28,605 bases of DNA. It comes from JAQBGV01 sp032128395 (GTDB lineage Bacteria > Planctomycetota > UBA8108 > UBA1146). Numbering within the stretch: position 1 is the first letter of the stretch; every line of letters starts with the position of its first letter. A program made the translations under genes and the position numbers. The DNA is taken from positions 1 through 28,605 of the forward strand of contig JAQBGV010000213.1 of the NCBI GenBank assembly GCA_032128395.1, in the 5' to 3' direction. Shown piece by piece: positions 16,034 through 24,341 of this stretch. The notes beneath the pieces were generated by a model. That model was given only the letters and a program-made list of their open reading frames with translations. It had not been told where the DNA came from and searched no databases.

Positions 16034-17346
16034 CCGACCATCTCCCGACTGCGGATCATCAAGTAACGACGGACCAGTGCCGGGGAAATCTGCTCCGGAG
16101 TTCGGTCGAGGCACTGGATCCCGCGCCGGCGCAGTTCGAGGAAGACCGCATTTCGCTCTCGAAGCAGTTGCCCCGCGACGACCGCTCGCTGGAGGGTGAG
16201 GCTGTCCTTCGGAAGTTCGTCGCGCACCTCCTCGAGACCCGGATCGCGCAGTCCGACGAACAGGAGCAGGTGTCGGCTCCCGATGCGCCCGAGGTTGTCG
16301 AGCATCAGCTCCGCGGTCACGGAGTCGACGAAGTCGGTGAAGACGACGACCAGCGAGCGTCGGCGGATCTTCTGGACGATCTGCGCGACGCTGAGAGTGA
16401 AGTTCGTCTCCCGGTCGGAGTACTCGATCCGCGCGCACCGCTCCTGCAGCCGGGCGAAGCTCGAGACTCCCCGCCGCGGTAGGACGAAGTCGTGCACTCG
16501 CTCATCGAAGTTCAGCAGTCCGACGCGGTCCCCGCTCTTGAGCGCGACGTACGAGAGGAGGAGGGCGGCGTTGATCGCGTGGTCGAGTTTCGCGATCCCG
16601 TCGAGCGGTTCCCGCATCAGGTGACCGCTGTCGATCGCGACGACCACCGGGTGGTTCCGCTCCGCCTGATACTCGCGGACGAGGAGTTTTCGGTGCTTCG
16701 CGGTCGCTCTCCAGTCGAGGCCGCGCGGGTCGTGCCCCGGTTGGTACTCCTTCAGCGACTCGAACTCGGAGCCCTCCCCGACGTATCGCTGGACCTTCTG
16801 TCCGAGAAGAAACTGGCGACGGGTGAAGAAACGGAGCGCCTCTTGCCGCACGGCGCGGATGTTCGGGAGGATTGCGATGCGTCGATCGAGCACGACCTTC
16901 CTCACCCGCGCCGTCAGCCCGAGGGGGCCGGACAAGCGGAGCCACAGGGACCGTATCTCGGCTTCGCCTCGTCGGGTGGGTCGAAGGGCGATCTCTTGGG
17001 TCGCCGACTCTGCGCCGGTCACGGTGAGGTTCATCGGCGCGACCGGTTCCAGGCGTTCGCCGAGTTCGAGGAGCCCCTCGATCCGCACGCGAGAGCCGGG
17101 CGGTACCGTGAAACGCAGCGTGGCGTCATCGCTCGCTCCGACGTAGAGCGACCCGGGGGTCGTGACCTCGATCGTCAAGCGATGCGAGGGGAGCGTGAGG
17201 AGCGCGTCGACGCCGATGAGGATGAGCAGCCCCGAGGTCGCCACCAACCAGTGGGTCCACAGGGACGGGGCGATGATCGCCGGGAGGGTCGACACCGGCA
17301 GGAGACCCGCGACCCAGAGTAGTGCGAATCGCGTGGGTCGGATCAT
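16030..17346 (-). CDS. DUF58 domain protein (vWA-like)
   Basis: The 438-aa protein has two N-terminal hydrophobic helices (FALLWVAGLLPVSTLPAIIAP, LVATSGLLILIGVDALLTL), a beta-sandwich region, and then the DUF58 signature GSEFESLKEYQPGHDPRGLDWRATAKHRKLLVREYQAE (about residues 205-240). The following vWA-like fold has VVVAIDSGHLM in the metal-site position, so the DxSxS motif is degenerate, and SLVVVFTDFVD further on. DUF58 proteins pair with MoxR ATPases. The stop overlaps the SpoIIM-like start by 4 bp (ATGA), and its own start overlaps the MoxR stop in the same way. The long in-frame extension upstream is antiparallel sequence within the MoxR gene and is not used. Confidence 0.93.
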   Translation of the reverse strand: MIRPTRFALLWVAGLLPVSTLPAIIAPSLWTHWLVATSGLLILIGVDALLTLPSHRLTIEVTTPGSLYVGASDDATLRFTVPPGSRVRIEGLLELGERLEPVAPMNLTVTGAESATQEIALRPTRRGEAEIRSLWLRLSGPLGLTARVRKVVLDRRIAILPNIRAVRQEALRFFTRRQFLLGQKVQRYVGEGSEFESLKEYQPGHDPRGLDWRATAKHRKLLVREYQAERNHPVVVAIDSGHLMREPLDGIAKLDHAINAALLLSYVALKSGDRVGLLNFDERVHDFVLPRRGVSSFARLQERCARIEYSDRETNFTLSVAQIVQKIRRRSLVVVFTDFVDSVTAELMLDNLGRIGSRHLLLFVGLRDPGLEEVRDELPKDSLTLQRAVVAGQLLRERNAVFLELRRRGIQCLDRTPEQISPALVRRYLMIRSREMVG

Positions 17347-18299
17347 CGCGGTGCGGGCACCTGCTCGAGCACCTGGGCGATGATCTCCTCGGGACCGAGA
17401 TTCTCGATCTCGGCCGATGGGTTGAGCACCAATCGATGCCGCATCGCGGGGTAGAAGAGGGTCTTCACGTCGTCGGGGATCACGTAGTCCCGACCCTCGA
17501 TGAGCGCCCATGCCTTGGCCGCCGCCGCCAGTCGACTGGTCGCGCGCGGCGAACCGCCGCAGAGCAGGGCCGAGTGCTCGCGGGTGGCGCGCACCAGGTC
17601 GACCACGTACTCGGTCATCTCCTCGTTCATTCGGAACTCCGCGATCCGCTGGCGCGCCGCTTCGAGAAGGGGGAGCGAAGCGATCGGCTGCAGCCCCGCC
17701 AGTCGCTCCTCGAGCGTTCCCCGGGAGCGCCCGTGCCGCGCGACGAGCTCGAGTTCCTGCTGCCGGTCGGGATAGCCGACGAGGAGCTTGAAGAGGAATC
17801 GATCGAGCTGCGCCTCGGGGAGCGGATAGGTTCCTTCCTGCTCGATGGGGTTCTGAGTCGCGATCACCATGAACCCAGCGCCGAGCGAGTGGCGTTGGCG
17901 GTCGATCGTCACGGTCCGCTCTTCCATCGCCTCGAGCAGCGCGGCCTGAGTTTTCGGCGGCGTGCGGTTGATCTCGTCCGCGAGCAGCATCTCCGTGAAG
18001 ATCGGCCCCTTGGTCAGTCGAAAACTCGAACTCTGGAAGTCGTAGATGTTGGTGCCGATGATGTCCCCGGGCATCATGTCGGGCGTGAACTGAATCCTTC
18101 CGAACTGCAGATCGAGCCCCTTCGAGAACGTGCGCGCAAGGAGGGTCTTCGCGACCCCGGGGGGTCCCTCGAGCAGCACGTGACCTTCGCATAGGAGCGC
18201 TACGAGCAGGAGACGGATCGTCTCTCTCTGCCCGACGATCACCTCTTCGGTCTGGGTGAGCAGACGCTCACCGACCTCTGCGATCTCCCTCGGATCCAT
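17343..18299 (-). CDS. MoxR-family AAA+ ATPase
   Basis: This 318-aa protein has Walker A GPPGVAKT at residues 45-52, Walker B LLADEIN at 105-111, the sensor-1 ATQNP at 147-151, and the MoxR block QEGTYPLPEAQLDRFLF at about 154-170. The C-terminal lid has GGSPRATSRLAAAAKAWALIEGRDYVIPDDV. MoxR ATPases act as chaperone-like remodellers together with vWA-domain partners, here the DUF58 protein directly downstream. GGGAG lies 8-9 nt upstream of the ATG. It overlaps the upstream DUF4350 gene by 32 bp, the only long overlap in this operon. Confidence 0.95.
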   Translation of the reverse strand: MDPREIAEVGERLLTQTEEVIVGQRETIRLLLVALLCEGHVLLEGPPGVAKTLLARTFSKGLDLQFGRIQFTPDMMPGDIIGTNIYDFQSSSFRLTKGPIFTEMLLADEINRTPPKTQAALLEAMEERTVTIDRQRHSLGAGFMVIATQNPIEQEGTYPLPEAQLDRFLFKLLVGYPDRQQELELVARHGRSRGTLEERLAGLQPIASLPLLEAARQRIAEFRMNEEMTEYVVDLVRATREHSALLCGGSPRATSRLAAAAKAWALIEGRDYVIPDDVKTLFYPAMRHRLVLNPSAEIENLGPEEIIAQVLEQVPAPR

Positions 18300-19542
18300 G
18301 CACGATCTCCCATCGCCAACGATCGATCGCGAGCGCGAGCCCGCGTACCTTCTCTTCGGGACTCCCCCGGGGCAGAGCGTGGACCTGGTACGCGAGCCTC
18401 TCGATGTCGACCGAGATCTCCTTGCGTCGGCCGCGCTCGGCGAGCCACGCGACCCGCTCGCGGAGCGAACCGGTCGCCGGGCCGCGGAGGCGACGACACG
18501 CTCCATCGACCGCGATTCTCAGGAATTGTCCGAGAGCCTCCCCGCGGTGCCCCCCGAAGGTGAGCAGCTCCGCGGTACTCCGGATCAGCAGGCGACTTCC
18601 CGCCTCCAGGCCGATCACTTCTTCTTCCGGTGGACCGAAACGCCCGAGCGCTCCCCACAGGACCATCCCGCAGAGCACGGTCGAGTGCACCAGCACGATC
18701 ACGAGCGGAAAGCGCATCGCCTCGCGCCAGAAGCCACCCTCGACCCCTGCCCCGTGACACGCCTCATCGACGACGACCCGGCGCGGTCCGGCGAGGAGCC
18801 GGTCGATCAACTCGATCGCGATCACCGCGTTCGAACCATCCGAGCGCACCAACCCGTGATTCGAGATCAAGTCGGGGTCGGAGACGATGACGATCTCTCG
18901 TCCCTCCGAGCGGTACATGCCGATCAGGGTCCCCTCGTCGGAGCCGAGCCAACTCTCGAGTCGCGGATGCCGCATGAGTTGGGGGGACGGAAGGTCGGGG
19001 GTGGTTCCGGGGACCTCGACCTTCCAGTGCACCGTCGCCGTGGACGGGCGGACGACCTCCCACCGGTGATCCCCGAACTCCGCGATCGCATCGAGAACCT
19101 CTGACACCTCGGTGATCCTGCGCAGCTCGACGGAGAGCGCGAACTTCCCGTTCCGCGGGTGCGCTTCCGCTTCCCACTTCGGGAGCACGACCAGGCTGTG
19201 GGCTCCGACGGGAAGCTCGCGAGCAAACGCGAACTCCGATCTGTAGCCATTCTCTGGATTCCACGCAGCGGGCTGCGGTTCCGCCACGATCAGGAGCGAG
19301 CCGTCTCTCACCTTGTGGCCGGAGTTCGCCCGGCTCGTCTCGACCTCGACTTCGAGGGCGTGAAGGAGATCGAAGAACGCTCGGTGTCCGATCGCAGAAC
19401 GGCTGTACCGAGAGGGCGCCACCCCGACCGGCTCGAAGAGCTCGGCGCCGAGCACGGTGGCGAGCAGGGAAGCGATCAGCGACCCCGCCGCGATGGGGAT
19501 CGCCCAGAGGAGTACCCTTCGGTCGAAGAGTTCCCTCTTCAC
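18268..19542 (-). CDS. DUF4350 domain protein, membrane anchored
   Basis: The 424-aa protein has an N-terminal membrane helix (VLLWAIPIAAGSLIASLLATVLG), a periplasmic DUF4350 region (AFFDLLHALEVEVETSRANSG, SLLIVAEPQP, HSLVVLPKW, EIVIVSDPDLISNHGL), and a second helix (FPLVIVLVHSTVLCGMVLWGALG) leading into a cytosolic C-terminus. The GTG at 19542 overlaps the DUF4129 stop as GTGA and has AGAGGAAG upstream; an ATG at 19560 would add six residues. DUF4350 proteins recur beside MoxR, DUF58 and DUF4129 genes in several phyla. Function is unknown; the protein may couple envelope state to the ATPase (inference). Confidence 0.87.
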   Translation of the reverse strand: MKRELFDRRVLLWAIPIAAGSLIASLLATVLGAELFEPVGVAPSRYSRSAIGHRAFFDLLHALEVEVETSRANSGHKVRDGSLLIVAEPQPAAWNPENGYRSEFAFARELPVGAHSLVVLPKWEAEAHPRNGKFALSVELRRITEVSEVLDAIAEFGDHRWEVVRPSTATVHWKVEVPGTTPDLPSPQLMRHPRLESWLGSDEGTLIGMYRSEGREIVIVSDPDLISNHGLVRSDGSNAVIAIELIDRLLAGPRRVVVDEACHGAGVEGGFWREAMRFPLVIVLVHSTVLCGMVLWGALGRFGPPEEEVIGLEAGSRLLIRSTAELLTFGGHRGEALGQFLRIAVDGACRRLRGPATGSLRERVAWLAERGRRKEISVDIERLAYQVHALPRGSPEEKVRGLALAIDRWRWEIVHGSEGDRRGR

Positions 19543-20177
19543 CGGCGCTTCCTCTCGCACTCACGTCTCAGCTCTCCGTGCCACTCGACCGCGCGCTGGT
19601 ACTCGGCCTCTCCGATCTCTCGAGCTCCGAAGTGGCTCCGCTCGACCAGATCGACCAGGTTGCCGAGCGGGATCTTCGCTCCGGCGGGGAGGGGAGCCCG
19701 GCCCTGGATCTCGCGGCTCGTCCACGAGGGGTGGTCCTGGTATCCGAGGGATGCGCGAATCTCCTGAAAGGTGCCGAGGAGGAGCAGATGGATCGCCTCT
19801 CGGAAGTCACCGCGGAGCGCGGCGGCTCGTGCGGACTCCAGCGGGCGGGGGGAGAGCCGCACTTCGGGCGCCGAAATGTCCTGCGGGTCTTCGACCTGGA
19901 CCTGTCGCCGATCGCGAACGTAGCTCGCGACGAAGAAGCCGACGGCCACCAGCGCGACGCCGATGAGCACGACCACGATGAACTCCGTGATCGGGAGACC
20001 GAGCTCCCAGTTCGATGATGTGCGCGGCACCTGAGAACCGTCGGGGAGCTCCCACTGGATGCCCTCCCCCCGCAGATCCATGAGCGTGTCCCGAATCTCC
20101 GCCGGGGATGATGCCACCGCGATGAGGGCGGAAAGAGGCAGGAGGAGGCTCCGGAGGGTATTCAGCGCCAGGTCCAT
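19539..20177 (-). CDS. DUF4129 domain protein, exported and membrane anchored
   Basis: The 212-aa protein has a signal-like N-terminus (NTLRSLLLPLSALIAVASSPA), a short periplasmic stretch, then a transmembrane helix (ITEFIVVVLIGVALVAVGFFVASYV). The cytosolic C-terminal DUF4129 region contains ARAAALRGDFREAIHLLLLGTFQEIRASLGYQDHPSWTSREI, typical of this family. The ATG at 20177 is chosen over one 24 bp upstream because GGAGGGG lies just before it. It is the first gene of the six-gene operon and is divergent from the sulfatase gene. Confidence 0.87.
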   Translation of the reverse strand: MDLALNTLRSLLLPLSALIAVASSPAEIRDTLMDLRGEGIQWELPDGSQVPRTSSNWELGLPITEFIVVVLIGVALVAVGFFVASYVRDRRQVQVEDPQDISAPEVRLSPRPLESARAAALRGDFREAIHLLLLGTFQEIRASLGYQDHPSWTSREIQGRAPLPAGAKIPLGNLVDLVERSHFGAREIGEAEYQRAVEWHGELRRECERKRR

Positions 20178-20293
20178 CTCGCCCCTCCGGCCGCGTCCCA
20201 TCCCCTGACGCGACCGCCGGGGATCGGCATCCTACTCGACCGAGCGCGGACCGTGTACGTGGAGCGGTTGACCGGCGGGAAGAGCCACTCATC

Positions 20294-20311
20294 CTAGGGC
20301 CGCGGCCCTAG
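20294..20311. promoter_or_regulatory. Perfect 18-bp palindrome, possible operator
   Basis: CTAGGGCCGCGGCCCTAG is fully self-complementary and lies in the divergent gap between the DUF4129 operon and the sulfatase. A loose promoter-like pair reading toward the sulfatase (TTGACC at 20268-20273 and ATCCTA at 20291-20296, 17 nt apart) would place the palindrome over the start region, as expected for a repressor site. The regulator is unknown. Confidence 0.4.
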
Positions 20312-20325
20312 CAGCCGAGGCCAGG

Positions 20326-21846
20326 ATGGAGTGCACGATGAATGGGTGTGGTCGATCGATCGAGCGCTTCTCGAGGGCGCTCCTCGCCATCGCGCTGGCG
20401 TACTCAGCGCTCTCTTGCCGAGCTCCCGCGACCGATCCGGCCGCCCCCCTGCGCGCGCAGCGCCCCCTCCGACCGAACATCCTCTTCCTCTTCGCGGATG
20501 ACCAGCGCGCCGACACCATCGCCGCCTGGGGAAATTCGCACATCCGGACCCCGAGCCTCGACCGCCTCGCCGGGGAGGGATTTTCGCTCCGCGAGATGCA
20601 CTGCTTCGGATCGATCCACGGCGCGGTCTGCGTTCCGAGTCGTGCGATGATGATGTCGGGGCGCAGCCTTTACCGCGTGCCGATGGACCTCGCTGGCGTG
20701 AAGACCCTTCCGGAGCACCTCGCGGACGCGGGGTACTCTACCTTCGCGACGGGAAAGTGGCACAACGGGGAGGAGTCCTTCCAGCGAGCGTTCCAGGAAG
20801 GACGCCGGGTCTTCTTCGGCGGGATGTGCGACCACACCCAGGTGCCGCTCCGAGACCTCGTCGAAGGGACACTCACGGATCCCCGGACCGGCGACCGGTT
20901 CTCGAGCGAGCTCTTCGCGGATGCGGCGACCGAGTTTCTGAAGGAGCACGATCGCACGCGCCCGTTCTTCGCCTACGTCGCGTTCACCGCCCCCCACGAC
21001 CCGCGGCAACCGCCCGAGGAGTTTCGGCAGGAGTACCTGCGCCACCCTCCGCCCCTGCCACCGAACTACCTCCCACAGCATCCCTTCCAGAACGGTTGGC
21101 TGACCGGCCGCGACGAGACTCTCGCGCCGTGGCCGCGCCCCGAGGAGATGATCCGGGACCAGCTCGCCGAGTATTACGGGATGATCACGCACCTCGATGC
21201 GCAGGTGGGGCGGATTCTCAGGACGCTCGATGACACCGGTCTCGCGCGGAACACCATCGTCATCTATGCCGCGGACCACGGCCTCGCGCTGGGGAGCCAC
21301 GGTCTCCTCGGCAAGCAGAACCTCTACGAGCACTCGATGCGCGCCCTGGCGATCGTCCGCGGCCCAGGGATCCCGCGCGGCGAGAGCAAGGCGCTCGCGT
21401 ACCTCTTCGACCTGGTCCCGACCCTGCTCGAGATCGCCGGCGCTCCTGTCCCCGACGACGTCGAGGGGCGGAGCCTCCTCCACCTGATCGAGGGACGGAC
21501 GACCGTGCATCGCGATCGAATCACGACCTACTACGAGGACATCCAGCGCGCGGTGAGAGACGACAGTTGGAAGCTGATCCGTTACCCGAAGATCGACCAT
21601 GTGCAGCTCTTCGACCTCCTGTCCGACCCGCACGAGATGAGGAACCTCGCCACCGATTCCGGGCAGGAGGAACGCGTCGCACGGATGTCGTGGTGGATCG
21701 AGAGCGCCCAGAAGGAGTTCGGCGACCCTCACCCGCTCGAAGTCGAGAACCCGGCTCCGATGGAGATCGACCTGACCGGGAGAGCGCGCAAGCCCGACCG
21801 CTGGCAACCGGCGTGGATCGTCGAGAAGTATTTCGGGAAGGACTGA
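20326..21846 (+). CDS. Sulfatase (type I, formylglycine-dependent), exported
   Basis: The 506-aa protein has an N-terminal hydrophobic segment ending in SALSC (residues 27-31), possibly a lipoprotein signal, although position -3 is Ala. The sulfatase fold follows with metal ligands D58 and D59 (ADDQR) and the formylglycine motif C102-V-P-S-R106. Further conserved positions are TGKWH (142-146), H224 in APHDPR, D317 and H318 in ADHG, and K330 in LLGKQN. C102 must be oxidised to formylglycine by a maturase that is not in this window. The substrate is probably a sulfated polysaccharide or small sulfate ester; it resembles the choline-sulfatase/IdsA-like group. A second in-frame ATG at 20338 has GGAG at good spacing and could be the true start. 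Confidence 0.93.
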   Translation: MECTMNGCGRSIERFSRALLAIALAYSALSCRAPATDPAAPLRAQRPLRPNILFLFADDQRADTIAAWGNSHIRTPSLDRLAGEGFSLREMHCFGSIHGAVCVPSRAMMMSGRSLYRVPMDLAGVKTLPEHLADAGYSTFATGKWHNGEESFQRAFQEGRRVFFGGMCDHTQVPLRDLVEGTLTDPRTGDRFSSELFADAATEFLKEHDRTRPFFAYVAFTAPHDPRQPPEEFRQEYLRHPPPLPPNYLPQHPFQNGWLTGRDETLAPWPRPEEMIRDQLAEYYGMITHLDAQVGRILRTLDDTGLARNTIVIYAADHGLALGSHGLLGKQNLYEHSMRALAIVRGPGIPRGESKALAYLFDLVPTLLEIAGAPVPDDVEGRSLLHLIEGRTTVHRDRITTYYEDIQRAVRDDSWKLIRYPKIDHVQLFDLLSDPHEMRNLATDSGQEERVARMSWWIESAQKEFGDPHPLEVENPAPMEIDLTGRARKPDRWQPAWIVEKYFGKD

Positions 21847-21924
21847 GAGTCGGGGAGCTCAATGGAAAGCGCGGCTCTACGACTCGCTACGGTACGGGGT
21901 CTTGCCGGGGGAGTGGGACCGTAG

Positions 21925-21930
21925 TTGACA
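21925..21930 (+). promoter_or_regulatory. TTGACA box upstream of the sigma factor gene
   Basis: A perfect TTGACA (followed by AC) lies 66 bp before the sigma factor start. No good TATAAT match is found at the expected distance, so the promoter call is tentative. The same TTGACAAC octamer occurs at 24119-24126 upstream of the beta-repeat gene. Confidence 0.25.
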
Positions 21931-21990
21931 ACACCCGGGTGATCCCAGAGCATCGCATTATCCACTGTTTTGATGGGCGAGGGGCACACT

Positions 21991-22560
21991 GTGAGCGATG
22001 CACTTCCGGACACACTGCTCCACCGCGCGGCCACCGGTGAGCTGGCGGCCCGGGAGAGGCTCTGGGAGCTGATCTACCCCCGCCTCCGCCGAATGGCGCA
22101 CGGCAAACTCCCTCCGTATCTCCGCCGTCTCGAGGAGACGGAAGATGTCGTGCAGCAAGCCGTCGCGCGGGTCTTCGCGAAGGTCCCTCAGTTCGGGGAG
22201 AAGGGGATCCCGGAGTTCCTCGGCTATCTGAGAGTGACGATACGCAACGTCCTCAACGACGACATGCGCAAGTATTGGAACGATCGTCCGGTCTCGATCC
22301 TCGGCACCGAGCCTTCCGCCACCCCGACCCCCGATGAGATCGCCGTCGACAACGAGGTCGACGAGACCTACGAAACGGCACTCTCGGAGCTCAGCGCGAG
22401 CCACCCCCGGCTCTATGTCGCGCAAGTCCTCCGAACCGAGCTCGAGCTCGAGTACGCAGAGATTGCGGAGCTCCTCGGCAAGGCCTCCCCCGACGCCGCA
22501 AGAATGGACGTCACGAGGGCGAGGACGACGCTCACAGCCATCTTGGAGCGTGTGGCGTAG
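21991..22560 (+). CDS. ECF-type RNA polymerase sigma factor
   Basis: The 189-aa product has region 2 from about residue 20 to 90 (RLWELIYPRLRRMAHGKL, ETEDVVQQAVARVFAKVPQF, FLGYLRVTIRNVLNDDMRKY) and region 4 near the C-terminus (ELEYAEIAELLGKASPDAARMDVTRARTTL), the helix-turn-helix that reads the -35 box. A Pro/Thr-rich linker (about residues 105-120) joins them. The GTG at 21991 is chosen because GAGGGG lies 6-7 nt upstream; TTG and ATG codons at 21970 and 21973 have no ribosome site. No anti-sigma gene is adjacent. The next gene starts 78 bp downstream and carries a shared upstream element, so it is a plausible target. Confidence 0.92.
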   Translation: MSDALPDTLLHRAATGELAARERLWELIYPRLRRMAHGKLPPYLRRLEETEDVVQQAVARVFAKVPQFGEKGIPEFLGYLRVTIRNVLNDDMRKYWNDRPVSILGTEPSATPTPDEIAVDNEVDETYETALSELSASHPRLYVAQVLRTELELEYAEIAELLGKASPDAARMDVTRARTTLTAILERVA

Positions 22561-22587
22561 GCGAGCGGACCGCTCTTGAGAAAAGTC

Positions 22588-22619
22588 TGTTCGCCCCAGC
22601 GAGCAGTCCAGTCTTCATC
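22588..22619 (+). promoter_or_regulatory. Candidate ECF promoter, copy 1
   Basis: TGTTCGCC (22588-22595) and AGTCTTCATC (22610-22619) are separated by 14 nt. The identical pair with identical spacing is found at 24238-24269, while the spacer between is not conserved. This is the layout of a -35/-10 promoter pair, and the GTCTT core resembles -10 elements known for some ECF sigma factors. Assignment to the adjacent sigma factor is inference. Confidence 0.5.
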
Positions 22620-22638
22620 GTTGAAATGGGAGGTCCCG

Positions 22639-24024
22639 ATGAAGATCACGACTCGCGTTCTTGTCGCTCTGGTCCTATTGACGACGGTCCAGTTGTACGG
22701 ACAGGTCTCGGTGGTGTGGGTCGAGGACTGGGAGACACCAGCTCCGGCTCCCGGGAATTGGCAAGACAACTGGGTTCCCGAGGGCACTGGAGGCGGCATG
22801 TGGGAGGTCGGTGAGTCTGGCCAGGTCGCCGGTGAACCGGCCCCAATCATGCCGAGTGGGCCCAACTGCCTGGCGACGAGGCTGGGAGCGGCGTACGACG
22901 AGTACCACGACACTCGACTGCGCCGCTTGGCGACCATCGTCGTTCCCCCGGCGTCGGAGCATCCCCACCTGCGCTTCTGGCACTGGTACAGCTACAGCTG
23001 CGGTGACACCGCCTCCTTCGAGATTCGAGATGCGAACGATCCTGCCGCCACTTGGCAGGCGGTGCGTGCGTACACCGGCACCAGCGGGGGCGTGTGGAGT
23101 TCGCCGCGCATCGATCTCTCGGACTACGCCGGTCAGGAGATCGAGATCTCGTTCCGGCACGTCACCACCAATTGCAGCGGTGGGGCGTGGGATACCTCGT
23201 GGGGTTGGTACGTCGATGACTTGATGCTCTGCATTGGAGAGGCGAACTCACCGAATCCACAAACCCTCGAGGGGTCCGACCCTGATTGGTGGATCCAGAG
23301 TGGCTGGCGGGTGACTGCCGGCACGTGGCAGATCGGAGAGCCGATGTCCGGGCCTGGCGTGACCTGTGATCTCTGTTCAGGAACACAACTCGCGGGAACC
23401 GTTCTCGGCGGAGACTACTACGAATACATCGACAGCGAGTTGAGGTCACGGCCGGTGACTCTCCCCACGACCGCCCCGGTGCTCCGATTCCGCAACTGGT
23501 ACAGCTTCTCGTGCGGCGACCGCGGTGAGGTCTGGATCTACCCAACCGACGGCTCGGTCGCCGCGGAGGTCGTGGAGTTCACCGGAACAGCAGGGGGCTG
23601 GGAGTACGCGTTCTGCGATCTGGCACTGTTTGCCGGGATGGAAGTGGAAGTCGCATTCCGGTTCATTTCTGCAAACTGCAGCGGGGGTGCCTGGGACGTT
23701 TCCGCGGGTTGGTTCCTCGACGACTTCGTGGTCCTCCCCATGCAAGCGGAGGAGTTCCGCCGCGGTGACATCAACCTCGATCAACAAGTGAACCTGGCCG
23801 ATCCGATTCAGCTGCTCGACGCACTCTTCGGCTCCGCGGGAATGCCACTGTGCGCGGACTCCGCAGACGCGAACGACGACGGCATGATCAACTTGGCGGA
23901 CGCGATCGCGGTTCTGGGGCACCTTTTCTCGGGCGGGGGGCCGCTACCGGCGCCTTTCCCCGGCTGTGGAACCGATCCGACGATCGACGGGATGGGATGC
24001 GGGAGCTACCCGAGTTGCCCGTAG
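22639..24024 (+). CDS. Secreted protein with two jelly-roll-like repeats and a dockerin-like tail
   Basis: The 461-aa product has a signal peptide (MKITTRVLVALVLLTTVQLYG). Two homologous ~170-aa repeats follow, at about residues 25-200 and 213-368. Each has a WxVGE or WQIGEP start, a FxxWYSxSCGD motif (residues 113-123 and 284-293), a G-rich turn, and NCSGGAWD followed by GWxxDD (178-194 and 347-362). This resembles MAM/CUB-like beta-sandwich modules. The tail (374-431) holds two EF-hand-like loops, RGDINLDQQVNLADPI and DANDDGMINLADAI, each followed by a helix ending in LF. A GCGTDPT Cys-rich end closes the protein. GGGAGG precedes the ATG. It is probably an extracellular or surface protein binding calcium through the tail. 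Confidence 0.85.
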   Translation: MKITTRVLVALVLLTTVQLYGQVSVVWVEDWETPAPAPGNWQDNWVPEGTGGGMWEVGESGQVAGEPAPIMPSGPNCLATRLGAAYDEYHDTRLRRLATIVVPPASEHPHLRFWHWYSYSCGDTASFEIRDANDPAATWQAVRAYTGTSGGVWSSPRIDLSDYAGQEIEISFRHVTTNCSGGAWDTSWGWYVDDLMLCIGEANSPNPQTLEGSDPDWWIQSGWRVTAGTWQIGEPMSGPGVTCDLCSGTQLAGTVLGGDYYEYIDSELRSRPVTLPTTAPVLRFRNWYSFSCGDRGEVWIYPTDGSVAAEVVEFTGTAGGWEYAFCDLALFAGMEVEVAFRFISANCSGGAWDVSAGWFLDDFVVLPMQAEEFRRGDINLDQQVNLADPIQLLDALFGSAGMPLCADSADANDDGMINLADAIAVLGHLFSGGGPLPAPFPGCGTDPTIDGMGCGSYPSCP

Positions 24025-24048
24025 CGTCGAAACAGATGCGGTGAGTGA

Positions 24049-24085
24049 TCGTCGGCTGATCGCACAGAGTGCGGTCAGCCGACGA
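24049..24085 (+). terminator. 17-bp hairpin after the jelly-roll gene
   Basis: TCGTCGGCTGATCGCAC pairs with GTGCGGTCAGCCGACGA over 17 bp (one T:G pair) with the loop AGA, 24 nt past the stop codon, and is followed by CTTTG. A related hairpin occurs at the same distance after the next dockerin-tailed gene. Confidence 0.75.
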
Positions 24086-24237
24086 CTTTGATGGGCGGGA
24101 GGGCGCAGTTCAGCCTCATTGACAACTGGTTGGGGATACAGCAATCTCACACGATCAACGATCTTGCGATCCACCCGGCGAGTGGGAGGGGCCATCCCCC
24201 CACCTTTTCAGTACTTGCGACGATTCAAGAGTAGAAG

Positions 24238-24269
24238 TGTTCGCCGAGGGCTGAACTCGAGTCTTCATC
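24238..24269 (+). promoter_or_regulatory. Candidate ECF promoter, copy 2
   Basis: TGTTCGCC (24238-24245) and AGTCTTCATC (24260-24269) again lie 14 nt apart. The start codon is 72 nt downstream, compared with 19 nt in copy 1, which suits a promoter plus leader better than an element tied to translation. Confidence 0.5.
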
Positions 24270-24341
24270 CCCAGTGCTGATCCGCGCTCAGCGCGAGATC
24301 GACGAGGACACGCGAATTGGATCCGGACAAGGAGGACCTCA

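Larger units (their letters stand above)
24025..24341 (+). other. 317-bp intergenic region with hairpin, TTGACA and conserved element
   Basis: This gap holds a strong hairpin at 24049-24085, a TTGACAAC box at 24119-24126, and the second copy of the two-block element at 24238-24269, followed by a 72-nt leader. A strong ribosome site (AAGGAGG, 24329-24335) lies 6 nt before the next ATG. No ORF is supported here. Confidence 0.7.

Noticed and set aside
17347..18192. Upstream extension of the DUF58 frame through the MoxR gene
   Set aside because: The MoxR ATPase occupies the same strand in another frame with all its motifs, and the DUF58 start at 17346 forms an ATGA overlap like the other junctions.
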